Shown here: in pieces, positions 1 to 5,438 of the stretch
Layout: the number at the start of each line of letters is the position of its first letter
Numbering within the stretch: position 1 is the stretch's first letter
Assembly: GCA_025450375.1 (NCBI GenBank)
Contig: JANWHO010000089.1
Location: 1 to 5,438 of the forward strand
DNA length: 5,438 nucleotides
Direction of reading: 5' to 3'
DNA from: Chloroflexota bacterium
GTDB lineage: Bacteria > Chloroflexota > UBA5177 > JANWHV01
Notes under the pieces: model-generated
Told to the model about the DNA's origin: nothing
Databases searched by the model: none
What the model saw: the letters and a program-made list of their open reading frames with translations, nothing else
Made by a program: the position numbers and the translations under genes

Positions 1-516
1 CTCAGGATCGCACATGAATGCTTGCACCAGGGCGATCTTCTGGCGCATGCCCTTCGAATAGCCCTGCAAAGGGCGGTCTACCTCCACCTCGAACCGCGCG
101 ATCAGCCGGTCGAGCAGGATCGGCCGCAGCCCCTGCATCCGTGAGTAGCGATCCAGCAATTGCCGCCCGGTGATGCCGCGTGGCAGGCGTACATCTCCCG
201 GCACGTAGCCCGTTCGCCGGTGGATGGCCACGGCGTCCCGATGGGCGTCCAGACCCAGCACGCGGATGGTGCCGCCGGTGGGCCGGATGAAGTCGAGCAT
301 GGCCCGGATCGTGGTACTCTTCCCGGCGCCGTTTGGCCCCAGGAAGCCGAAGATCTCGCCGCGCGCCACACGGAGCGAGATACCGCGTACCGCCCGCACC
401 GCGCCATACGACTTGGCGAAGCCCGCTATCTCGATGGCCGCCGGCCCATCCGCGGGCGTCGCGACGCCGGGCGCATACGTAGAGCCCGAGTCGGCCTTGC
501 CTATCGCGTCGCTCAT
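1..516 (-). CDS. ABC transporter ATP-binding protein, exporter type (partial, C-terminus beyond window)
   Basis: This is the nucleotide-binding subunit of an ABC transporter, expected to hydrolyse ATP on the cytoplasmic side to drive a separate permease. The first 172 residues are visible. After an extended N-terminus of about 27 residues the domain starts; Y37 sits where the A-loop aromatic is expected. Walker A is GPNGAGKST at 60-68, and the signature motif is YSKGMRQK at 153-160 (a variant of LSGGQ). Walker B, D-loop and switch His would follow just past the window edge. The Q-loop region reads GYVPGDVRLP (103-112), with Gly where Gln is usual. The sequence resembles ABC-2/drug-export type subunits. 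The ATG at 516-514 is chosen because it overlaps the stop of the upstream regulator (ATGA) and has AAGGAGG at 527-521, 4 nt upstream. The overlap implies translational coupling and control by that regulator. The substrate is unknown; a permease gene would be expected next, outside the window. Confidence 0.93.
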   Translation of the reverse strand, partial: MSDAIGKADSGSTYAPGVATPADGPAAIEIAGFAKSYGAVRAVRGISLRVARGEIFGFLGPNGAGKSTTIRAMLDFIRPTGGTIRVLGLDAHRDAVAIHRRTGYVPGDVRLPRGITGRQLLDRYSRMQGLRPILLDRLIARFEVEVDRPLQGYSKGMRQKIALVQAFMCDPE

Positions 517-1010
517 GGAGCCTCCTTCTCGCGCTCCCAACGGTCCCAAAGTTCCGGCATTTCGTGGGCCAGCCAATCATAGAGGGCCTGAATATCCCGC
601 AGCCGTTCGCGCCGCGCCGCCGGTTTATCCTCAAGCAAGCGCAATCCCTCATCCATTAAATTCTTAAACGCGGCGTAATATCTGGTATGGTTGCGGGCCA
701 GGTCAACCCATGCGTTTGGCGCCACCCGGTAGTAGTCGCGCCGCACGCCTGGGCGCGAGACCTTTTGCACGATGCCGGCTGGGACCAACAATTGCATGAC
801 GTTGCTGATCGAGCCCTTGCTCGCCTGGAGCGCCTCGGCCAACTGATTGAATGTCTGCTCGGGCGGGTCACAGATCAGCAGCCAGCCGAGCACCCGTCCG
901 GCCATGCGGAAGAGGCCTTGCCGCTCGAAGTTGAGCGCCACTTCCTCGACGAACCGCAACTCGGCCTCCGACGGAAATCCCGATGTTTCACTTGTTTCAG
1001 ACTTAATCAT
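513..1010 (-). CDS. GbsR/MarR family winged-helix transcriptional regulator
   Basis: This 165-residue protein is a DNA-binding regulator that probably represses its own operon. An amphipathic N-terminal helix (about 15-35, ELRFVEEVALNFERQGL) leads into a winged helix-turn-helix. TFNQLAEALQASKGSISNVM (53-72) matches the HTH of GbsR-type MarR proteins, and the wing is around 84-96 (SRPGVRRDYYRV). The remaining acidic/aromatic helical tail (about 100-160) fits a dimerisation or effector part. An in-frame TTG lies at 1046, but that TTG is itself part of the TTGACA -35 box, so it would lie upstream of transcription start. The ATG at 1010-1008 is preferred, making the message leaderless. The stop codon overlaps the ABC ATPase start by 4 nt, a common regulator/exporter arrangement. 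The effector is unknown. Function by family is secure; repression and autoregulation are inferred from the operator position. Confidence 0.9.
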   Translation of the reverse strand: MIKSETSETSGFPSEAELRFVEEVALNFERQGLFRMAGRVLGWLLICDPPEQTFNQLAEALQASKGSISNVMQLLVPAGIVQKVSRPGVRRDYYRVAPNAWVDLARNHTRYYAAFKNLMDEGLRLLEDKPAARRERLRDIQALYDWLAHEMPELWDRWEREKEAP

Positions 1011-1012
1011 AG

Positions 1013-1032
1013 TGTTCAGTATGTACTGAACA
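1013..1032. promoter_or_regulatory. Palindromic operator, likely bound by the GbsR/MarR regulator
   Basis: Two perfect 9-bp arms, TGTTCAGTA and TACTGAACA, flank a 2-bp centre (TG), giving a 20-bp inverted repeat. It covers the -10 box and nine bases of the spacer of the minus-strand promoter, so a bound dimer would block RNA polymerase. Arm length and position fit a winged-helix dimer. Assignment to the adjacent regulator is inference from adjacency. The site lies 80 bp before the divergent kinase gene, so an effect on that gene is possible but unsupported. Confidence 0.72.
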
Positions 1033-1046
1033 GACTGACGTGTCAA
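1018..1046 (-). promoter_or_regulatory. Promoter of the regulator/ABC exporter operon
   Basis: Reading the minus strand, TTGACA (1046-1041, a perfect -35 consensus) is followed after exactly 17 nt by CATACT (1023-1018, 4 of 6 to TATAAT). The -10 box ends 7 nt before the ATG at 1010, so transcription should begin at or within one or two bases of the start codon. No Shine-Dalgarno sequence lies between. The boxes and spacing are read directly; activity is inferred. Confidence 0.75.
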
Positions 1047-1088
1047 GCCTTCTGGAGTTCCAACCGCGCCTGGCCAGGGACCGGACGG

Positions 1089-1094
1089 TACACT
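1089..1094 (+). promoter_or_regulatory. Possible -10 box for the ABC1/UbiB-family kinase gene
   Basis: TACACT matches 4 of 6 bases of the -10 consensus and is identical to the hexamer proposed for clpS. It would place transcription start near 1101, at the Shine-Dalgarno sequence. No convincing -35 box occurs 16-18 nt upstream (GC-rich GCGCCT region), so support is weak. Confidence 0.3.
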
Positions 1095-1111
1095 GCACGT
1101 GAGGAGTGCGA

Positions 1112-2794
1112 ATGCCCATGACCGTCCAACCGTCCACCGTACCCGCGACCCTCAATGCCCACCACCGCTCTCGCGCCGGCCGTCAGCGCCAGGTGGTGGC
1201 CGTACTGAGCCGGCATGGCTTCGGGCTACTGGTACACCGGACCCACATGCCGCTGCCGGGGCGAGCCCGCATCGAAGGCGGTCCCGAATCGCTGCGAACC
1301 GCTCTTCAGGAGCTTGGTACCACCTTCATCAAATTGGGCCAGATCCTCAGCACCCGCTCCGATTTGCTGCCCGATGACTACATCGTGGCCCTGGGTGCGC
1401 TACAGGATCGGCTGCCGCCGGTCCCTATTGAGGACGTACGGGCGATGATCGCCAGCGAGTTCGAGGCGCCGCCCGAGGAACTGTTCGCCAATTTCGACGA
1501 GATTCCCCTGGCTACCGCCTCTATCGGACAGGTGCATGCCGCGACCCTCGCGGACGGCACCGAGGTCGTGGTCAAAGTGCAAAAGCCCGGCATCGTGGAA
1601 GAGATCGAGATGGATCTTGAGATCCTCCTCGATCTGGCCCGGCTAGCCGCTGGCCGCATTGATTCGCCCCTGGTCCGTAATCTGGAGGAGACGGTTCTGC
1701 ATTTCTCCGATGGGCTGCGCGACGAACTCGACTATACGACGGAAGGCAGAAACGCCGAGCTGTTCGCCGCCGGTATCGATCGGGAGAGTCGAGTGGTCGT
1801 GCCACGGGTGCACTGGGAGTTCACTACCCCCCGCGTCCTTACCATGGCGCGGTTCCAGGGAGTCAAGGTGAACGATCCAGAGGGACTCTCCCGCCAGGCG
1901 GTCAGTCCCCAAGCGGTCGCGCGAGAACTGGCCCGGATGGCCATGCACGCCATCTTCGAGAATGGGCTGTTCCATGCCGATCCGCACCCCGGTAACTATA
2001 TCGTGTGCTCCGATGGAAGCATCGCCATTATTGACTTTGGCCTGGTTGGCCGGTTAGACGACGAGACTCGGCGCGATCTGCTCCTCATGCTGGCGGCGTG
2101 GGTCGGGAAGGATGCCGATGGGATGGCCGAAGGGCTGATCGCGGTAGGGGTGGCGCGGGGCGGCACGGGGATCAGCCAGCTACGGAGCGACATGCGCCGC
2201 ATGCTGGGCCGCTATCATGGGGCACGCCTGCGGGACATTCACGCGGGCCGCATGTTGAGCGAGGTGTTCCGCCTGGCCCGCCGCCATCATCTGATGCTCC
2301 GCGGCGATCTTGCCTTGATGGCCAAAACCCTGGCCATGCACGAAGGAATTGGCCTGAGATTGGACCCCGAGTTCCACCTGGTCTCGGTGGCCCGCCCTTT
2401 CGTGGAGAATGCTTTGCGCCGCCTGTACGTACCCCGGCCGGATGCCCGCGCCGCCGCCCTGAATCTGGGCGCCATGCTCGATCTGGCCGGATCATTGCCC
2501 CAGCGCGCTCAGCGATTATTGAGCCGGCTGGAGCGGGGAGAGATGGGGGTCGCGGTCCGCCCCGAGGGGATGGACCCGCTGATGCGGGATCTGAACCGGA
2601 TGGTCAACCGGCTCTCGGTTTCCATTCTCGCCGCCTCGTTTATTGTCGGTCTGGCCCTCCTCCTGCAGACCGTGGTGAGTACCCATGGCTCGAGGATTCT
2701 GCTCCTGGTGTTCGCCGGCGGCCTCTTCTCGGCCGGCGTTCTGGGCCTTTGGCTCCTATTGTCCATGTATCGGGCGGGCAAGATTCAGGAGTAG
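1112..2794 (+). CDS. ABC1/AarF/UbiB family atypical protein kinase-like ATPase
   Basis: This 560-residue protein belongs to the ABC1 (AarF/UbiB/COQ8) family, membrane-linked atypical kinases that support isoprenoid quinone or lipid metabolism. Family hallmarks appear in order: FIKLGQILSTRSDLLP with the KxGQ motif at 74-77; the alanine-rich nucleotide loop variant ATASIGQVH at 134-142; the lysine of VVVKVQKPG at 155; ELDY at 205-208; HADPHPGN (catalytic-loop equivalent) at 288-295; and IDFG (metal-binding Asp) at 307-310. Two hydrophobic stretches near 500-520 and 530-553 form the usual C-terminal membrane hairpin. The ATG at 1112 is chosen because GAGGAG (1101-1106) lies 5 nt upstream; a GTG at 1106 overlaps this site and an ATG at 1118 is spaced too far. 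Length is normal and all key residues are present. The exact role is unknown: no quinone-biosynthesis gene is adjacent, and the symbol ubiB would overstate it. Confidence 0.95.
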   Translation: MPMTVQPSTVPATLNAHHRSRAGRQRQVVAVLSRHGFGLLVHRTHMPLPGRARIEGGPESLRTALQELGTTFIKLGQILSTRSDLLPDDYIVALGALQDRLPPVPIEDVRAMIASEFEAPPEELFANFDEIPLATASIGQVHAATLADGTEVVVKVQKPGIVEEIEMDLEILLDLARLAAGRIDSPLVRNLEETVLHFSDGLRDELDYTTEGRNAELFAAGIDRESRVVVPRVHWEFTTPRVLTMARFQGVKVNDPEGLSRQAVSPQAVARELARMAMHAIFENGLFHADPHPGNYIVCSDGSIAIIDFGLVGRLDDETRRDLLLMLAAWVGKDADGMAEGLIAVGVARGGTGISQLRSDMRRMLGRYHGARLRDIHAGRMLSEVFRLARRHHLMLRGDLALMAKTLAMHEGIGLRLDPEFHLVSVARPFVENALRRLYVPRPDARAAALNLGAMLDLAGSLPQRAQRLLSRLERGEMGVAVRPEGMDPLMRDLNRMVNRLSVSILAASFIVGLALLLQTVVSTHGSRILLLVFAGGLFSAGVLGLWLLLSMYRAGKIQE

Positions 2795-2883
2795 GGAGTA
2801 GCACTGAGCGCGCCCGACGGTCGCCAGGGCGTGGCGCCGAACTGTATCCTATGGGATGTAATGATTGGTTCAAGGAGGCATGG
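2795..2883 (+). other. Intergenic gap with weak hairpin and strong ribosome binding site
   Basis: This 89-nt gap separates the kinase from the first oxidoreductase. CGCGCCC (2809-2815) can pair with GGGCGTG (2827-2833), including one G-U pair, around an 11-nt loop. CGCCA (2822-2826) and TGGCG (2832-2836) form an alternative stem. No T-run follows, so it is not a typical Rho-independent terminator. Possible promoter boxes are weak: TATCCT at 2845-2850 with TCGCCA at 2821-2826 (18-nt spacer), or TGTAAT at 2857-2862 without a -35. AAGGAGG at 2872-2878 is the ribosome binding site of the next gene. The downstream gene could be read with the kinase or from its own promoter. Confidence 0.4.
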
Positions 2884-4032
2884 ATGACGGCGGCACGAGT
2901 ACGAGTTGGAGTGATTGGTTGCGGGGATATTGCCTTCCGCCGGTATCTGCCGGGCTTCGCCGAGATCCCCGAACAGGCCGAGGTGGTGGCGCTCCACGAC
3001 CCGGATGGCGTCCGCATGGCCGCCGCGGCCACCCAATATGGCGGACGCCCGCTGGCCAGCCTGGAAGAACTCCTGAGCGCCCAGGGCGTGGACGCGGTGC
3101 TCAATCTCACGCCGCCGCGTCTGCACGGGTCGGTCACTTTGAGCGCGCTGCGAGCCGGCAAGCATGTGATGGTCGAGAAACCGATTGCCGGGACGGTCGC
3201 CGAAGCGGACGTGGTGATCGCCGAGGCGGCCGCCCGCGGCCTGGTGCTGGTCTGCGCTCCGGCAATCGCGATCAATGCCTTCATGGTGGATGTGCGGCGC
3301 TTGGTCCACGACGGCGCGATCGGGGACGTCACGCACGCGCGGGCGCAGCTTGCCACGTTCGGACCCGCTGCCTGGATGGAGTACACGTCGGACCCCACCT
3401 GGTTTTATCAGCGGGGCGCCGGACCACTGGTGGATCTGGGCGTCTATATGCTGCACGCGCTCACCGAGGTGCTCGGCCCAGTGCGCCGGCTGAGCGCCTT
3501 CGGGGCGATCAGCATCCCCACCCGGACGGTCCTGGCCGGCCCGGCCCGCGGCAAGGAAATCTCGGTGGAGCTCGAGGATAACATTCAAGCTCTGTTGGAG
3601 TTTGAGTTGCCGGGACGAGAGGGTCCGCGTCCGGCCTTCGCGCACCTGGACGCGAGCTACTGCACCTGGACCACTCCCGGCCCGATGATCGAGATCTATG
3701 GCAGCGAGGGTGTGCTGGTGGTCGACAATATCTATGACGAGCGCGGGACCATCCGCCTGTGGCGAGGCGGCAAGGGTGGCGCGCGGGCCTGGGAGATCGT
3801 TCCTCCGATCAGCCCGTCCGCCATTCCCAACCGGGGCAAGCACATTTTCGCCGGTGCCTCGCACCTGGTGGCCTGCGTGCGCACCGGCAGAGCGCCGCTG
3901 CTGAGCGCCGAACACGCCCGCCACGTCCTGGAGGTCATGCTGCTGGCCACCGAGGCGGCGCATTCGCGGAAGACCCTGGACACCAAGACCACGTTCGCCT
4001 TTCCGAAGCAGTGGGGCGCATGGGAGGAATAA
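2884..4032 (+). CDS. Gfo/Idh/MocA family NAD(P)-dependent oxidoreductase (first copy)
   Basis: This 382-residue cytoplasmic enzyme is predicted to oxidise or reduce a sugar, polyol or related substrate with NAD(P). The N-terminal Rossmann fold begins at RVGVIGCGDIA (7-17, dinucleotide-binding GxGxxA). D39 at the end of the second strand (VVALHDPD) would favour NAD over NADP, by family analogy. The family EKP motif is at 98-100, with K99 the conserved catalytic lysine. The C-terminal alpha/beta domain carries GPLVDLGVYMLH at 180-191, where D184, Y188 and H191 occupy the active-site helix. A conserved EDN (about 234-236) and GSEGVLVVDNIY follow. The ATG at 2884 has AAGGAGG 5 nt upstream; an ATG at 2880 is too close to that site. 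Length is typical. The frame stays open upstream to 2098, but that stretch lies inside the kinase gene and is not coding. It is paralogous to the gene at 4368. The substrate cannot be named from sequence. Confidence 0.95.
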   Translation: MTAARVRVGVIGCGDIAFRRYLPGFAEIPEQAEVVALHDPDGVRMAAAATQYGGRPLASLEELLSAQGVDAVLNLTPPRLHGSVTLSALRAGKHVMVEKPIAGTVAEADVVIAEAAARGLVLVCAPAIAINAFMVDVRRLVHDGAIGDVTHARAQLATFGPAAWMEYTSDPTWFYQRGAGPLVDLGVYMLHALTEVLGPVRRLSAFGAISIPTRTVLAGPARGKEISVELEDNIQALLEFELPGREGPRPAFAHLDASYCTWTTPGPMIEIYGSEGVLVVDNIYDERGTIRLWRGGKGGARAWEIVPPISPSAIPNRGKHIFAGASHLVACVRTGRAPLLSAEHARHVLEVMLLATEAAHSRKTLDTKTTFAFPKQWGAWEE

Positions 4033-4044
4033 AGGGAAAGGAAA

Positions 4045-4078
4045 AGCCCCTACACAGGGACCAGCGCAGCCCCTACAC
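4045..4078 (+). repeat. 11-bp direct repeat upstream of clpS, 23-bp period
   Basis: AGCCCCTACAC occurs at 4045-4055 and again at 4068-4078, start to start 23 bp, about two helical turns. The copies overlap the proposed -35 and -10 boxes of clpS, so the repeat may be partly a consequence of promoter sequence or may be a tandem binding site for a regulator. It is read directly; function is unknown. Confidence 0.6.
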
Positions 4079-4079
4079 T
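4051..4079 (+). promoter_or_regulatory. Promoter of clpS, apparently leaderless
   Basis: TACACA (4051-4056, 4 of 6 to TTGACA) and TACACT (4074-4079, 4 of 6 to TATAAT) are separated by exactly 17 nt. The -10 ends 7 nt (AGAAAAC) before the clpS ATG at 4087, so the transcript should start at or next to the start codon. No Shine-Dalgarno sequence precedes that ATG, which agrees with leaderless initiation. Both hexamers are imperfect, so confidence is moderate. Confidence 0.5.
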
Positions 4080-4086
4080 AGAAAAC

Positions 4087-4371
4087 ATGGCCACCGACAC
4101 CGTCACCGAACGCGAACAGCGTACCCTTCAGCAGATCCTACCCCCGTGGCGCGTGCTGCTCCACAATGATGACGTGAACGACATGTTGCACGTGATCCGC
4201 GCCCTCATGCACACCGTGCCCTCCATTGGACGGAGGCGGGCGGAGGAGATCATGCTGGAGGCGCACTTACATGGGCAGGCGCAGGTCATAATCTGTCCCA
4301 AGGAACTGGCCGAGTTCTATCGCGAACGGCTGGAGCAGCATGGATTGACCAGCACCATCGAGGCCGTGTGA
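4087..4371 (+). CDS. clpS: ClpS, adaptor of the Clp protease for N-degron substrates
   Basis: ClpS binds proteins carrying destabilising N-terminal residues and hands them to the ClpA or ClpC ATPase with ClpP, in the cytoplasm. The 94-residue length is normal. A flexible N-terminal extension (1-20) precedes the core at WRVLLHNDDVNDM (21-33). By comparison with the E. coli protein, N27 and D28 match the residues that hold the substrate alpha-amino group, M33 the gatekeeper methionine, and M56 and H60 (IMLEAH, 55-60) the rest of the pocket. The C-terminus KELAEFYRERLEQHGLTSTIE is typical. The ATG at 4087 lies 54 nt after the first oxidoreductase, has no Shine-Dalgarno sequence and sits 7 nt from a -10-like box. 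The stop overlaps the GTG start of the second oxidoreductase (GTGTGA), so the two are probably co-translated. No clpA is visible nearby. Confidence 0.93.
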   Translation: MATDTVTEREQRTLQQILPPWRVLLHNDDVNDMLHVIRALMHTVPSIGRRRAEEIMLEAHLHGQAQVIICPKELAEFYRERLEQHGLTSTIEAV

Positions 4372-5438
4372 ACGAGCTCCGCCTGGGGATGATCGGTTGC
4401 GGCCAGATCTCGGAGCGTTTCCTGGAGTGGGCGCGCATGCTGGCCGGGGTCCGGTTCGTGGCCACCTGTGCCGCCCACCTGGCCAGTGCCGAATACACCG
4501 CCCGCCGGTACGGGTGCCCGCAGTGGTACGACGACCATCGCGAACTGCTTGCCGACCCCGAGGTAGACGCGGTGGTGATCGCCACCCCCCATGCCCTCCA
4601 TGCCGGCCAGGCGCTGGACAGTGTACGGTCCGGGAAGCACGTACTGGTCGAAAAGCCGATGGCCACGCGTTGGGACGAGGCGGTGGCGCTGGTCCAGGCG
4701 GCCGAAGCCGAGGGCGTGACCTTCTTTCCCCTGCCGTTCGTCGCCTATCCCGAGCATTTGCTGGCCCAACGCTTCCTCCGCGAGGAAGTAATCGGCAAGG
4801 TGGTGGCGGCCGAGGCGCACCTCAGCCTTCCCGGGCCGCCGCGCGCCAACTGGTATTACAGCGCCGAGGCGGAGGGCGGGGCGATGGTGGACTGCGCCGT
4901 CTACCCGCTCAGTGACCTCGCCTGTACCCTCGGACCGGCCGTCCGCCTGACCGCGCTCGCCAATACGCTGATCCCCAACCGGCGCACCGGGGATGGCGGG
5001 CGCGTGCACGGCGCGGTGGATGATAACGTCTCGCTCCTGCTGGAATATCCGACCGGCCAACAGGCGATCGTGCGTGCCTGTTGGGGACCGGCTTTCACGC
5101 GGAAAGCGACCATCCTGTATGGCCGACACGGGACGATTTTCCTCCGTGAGGGCGGGAAACGGGTAGTGGTTCAGAGCCAACTCGGTCCGGTAGTAGGCGG
5201 TGCTCCGATCCAGTTCCTCGGGCTTGACCATTGCTATGAGTTTATCCCGCGCCCCCTGGAACCAGAGGAAGAGATCCTTGGCCAGTTCGTCTCGGCCGTG
5301 CGGTCGGGACAGCCCGGGCCTTGCAACGGTCCGCAAGCCCTGCATGTGGTAGAGCAGATGATGCGGGGCTACGACTCCGCGCTCACCGGCCAGGCCCAGG
5401 ATCTCATCACCACCTTCGATCTGAGTTGGGAGCGCCAG
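4368..5438 (+). CDS. Gfo/Idh/MocA family NAD(P)-dependent oxidoreductase (second copy, open at window end)
   Basis: This frame is open for 357 codons and runs off the window; family length suggests it is nearly complete. The start is GTG at 4368, overlapping the clpS stop by 4 nt, with GAGG at 4360-4363 as ribosome binding site. A later ATG (4389) would cut into the first Rossmann strand. The Rossmann motif is LGMIGCGQIS (6-15). The second strand ends FVATCAAHLAS (30-40) without an acidic residue, unlike the first copy, which may allow NADP. EKP is at 95-97 with K96 the catalytic lysine. The active-site helix reads GGAMVDCAVYPLSD (170-183): D175 and Y179 are kept, while S182 stands where the first copy has His. 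DDN at about 221-223 and the IPxR stretch before it align with the first copy, showing paralogy. Substrate is unknown; cytoplasmic. Coupling to clpS suggests coordinated expression. Confidence 0.93.
   Translation, partial: MNELRLGMIGCGQISERFLEWARMLAGVRFVATCAAHLASAEYTARRYGCPQWYDDHRELLADPEVDAVVIATPHALHAGQALDSVRSGKHVLVEKPMATRWDEAVALVQAAEAEGVTFFPLPFVAYPEHLLAQRFLREEVIGKVVAAEAHLSLPGPPRANWYYSAEAEGGAMVDCAVYPLSDLACTLGPAVRLTALANTLIPNRRTGDGGRVHGAVDDNVSLLLEYPTGQQAIVRACWGPAFTRKATILYGRHGTIFLREGGKRVVVQSQLGPVVGGAPIQFLGLDHCYEFIPRPLEPEEEILGQFVSAVRSGQPGPCNGPQALHVVEQMMRGYDSALTGQAQDLITTFDLSWERQ

Noticed and set aside
2..667. Several plus-strand and alternate-frame open frames over the ABC ATPase and regulator
   Set aside because: They give Arg/Pro-rich or His-rich sequence without motifs, and the minus-strand genes explain the region completely.
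2809..2836. Rho-independent terminator after the kinase gene
   Set aside because: A 7-bp stem with a large loop and an alternative stem are possible, but no T-run follows, so termination is not supported.
2098..2883. In-frame open extension of the first oxidoreductase that would make a 644-residue protein
   Set aside because: Most of it overlaps the well-supported kinase gene in another frame and encodes low-complexity Arg/Gly/Pro-rich sequence without a domain; the true start at 2884 has a strong ribosome binding site and lies just before the Rossmann motif.
2785..3963. Long minus-strand open frame (392 codons) opposite the first oxidoreductase
   Set aside because: GC-rich antisense shadow: composition is rich in Arg, Gly, His and Ala with no recognisable fold, while the plus strand carries a complete enzyme family.
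4048..4059. Short hairpin CCCT-ACAC-AGGG after the first oxidoreductase
   Set aside because: A 4-bp stem without a T-run is expected by chance and cannot be called a terminator.
4317..5345. Long minus-strand open frame (342 codons) opposite the second oxidoreductase
   Set aside because: It lies opposite a frame with clear Rossmann and EKP motifs and itself shows no domain; it is a codon-bias shadow.

Overview
The window is GC-rich (roughly two thirds G+C by eye) bacterial chromosome, tightly packed, with six protein-coding genes in two divergent groups and no RNA gene, mobile element or CRISPR array that I can see. GC content, the form of the ClpS protein and two promoter/start arrangements that look leaderless are compatible with Chloroflexota (for example Thermomicrobia-like lineages) or another high-GC leaderless-prone phylum. 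This placement is an inference and is weakly supported.

Left part, minus strand (1-1046): a GbsR/MarR-type winged-helix repressor is followed, with an ATGA stop/start overlap, by the ATP-binding subunit of an ABC exporter, which is cut by the window edge just after its signature motif. A near-consensus promoter (TTGACA, 17 bp, CATACT) precedes the regulator. A 20-bp perfect-arm palindrome covers the -10 box and part of the spacer, the classic layout of an autorepressed regulator/efflux cassette. The -10 box ends 7 nt before the ATG, so the regulator mRNA is probably leaderless.

Right part, plus strand (1089-5438): an ABC1/AarF/UbiB-family atypical kinase with two C-terminal membrane segments; a Gfo/Idh/MocA-family NAD(P)-dependent oxidoreductase; a ClpS adaptor of the N-degron pathway; and a second Gfo/Idh/MocA oxidoreductase, which starts at a GTG overlapping the clpS stop codon (GTGTGA) and is still open at the window end. 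clpS has its own apparent -35/-10 promoter 7 nt from its ATG, the same leaderless geometry as the regulator, while the other genes have good Shine-Dalgarno sequences.

Functionally, the left operon looks like a self-regulated export system of unknown substrate. The right group mixes isoprenoid-quinone/lipid-related kinase, sugar-type dehydrogenase and proteolysis adaptor functions. The most unusual point is a clpS gene enclosed by two paralogous oxidoreductases, translationally coupled to the second one, with no clpA in view. Nothing here amounts to a clearly new system, but that linkage and the shared leaderless promoter geometry deserve checking.
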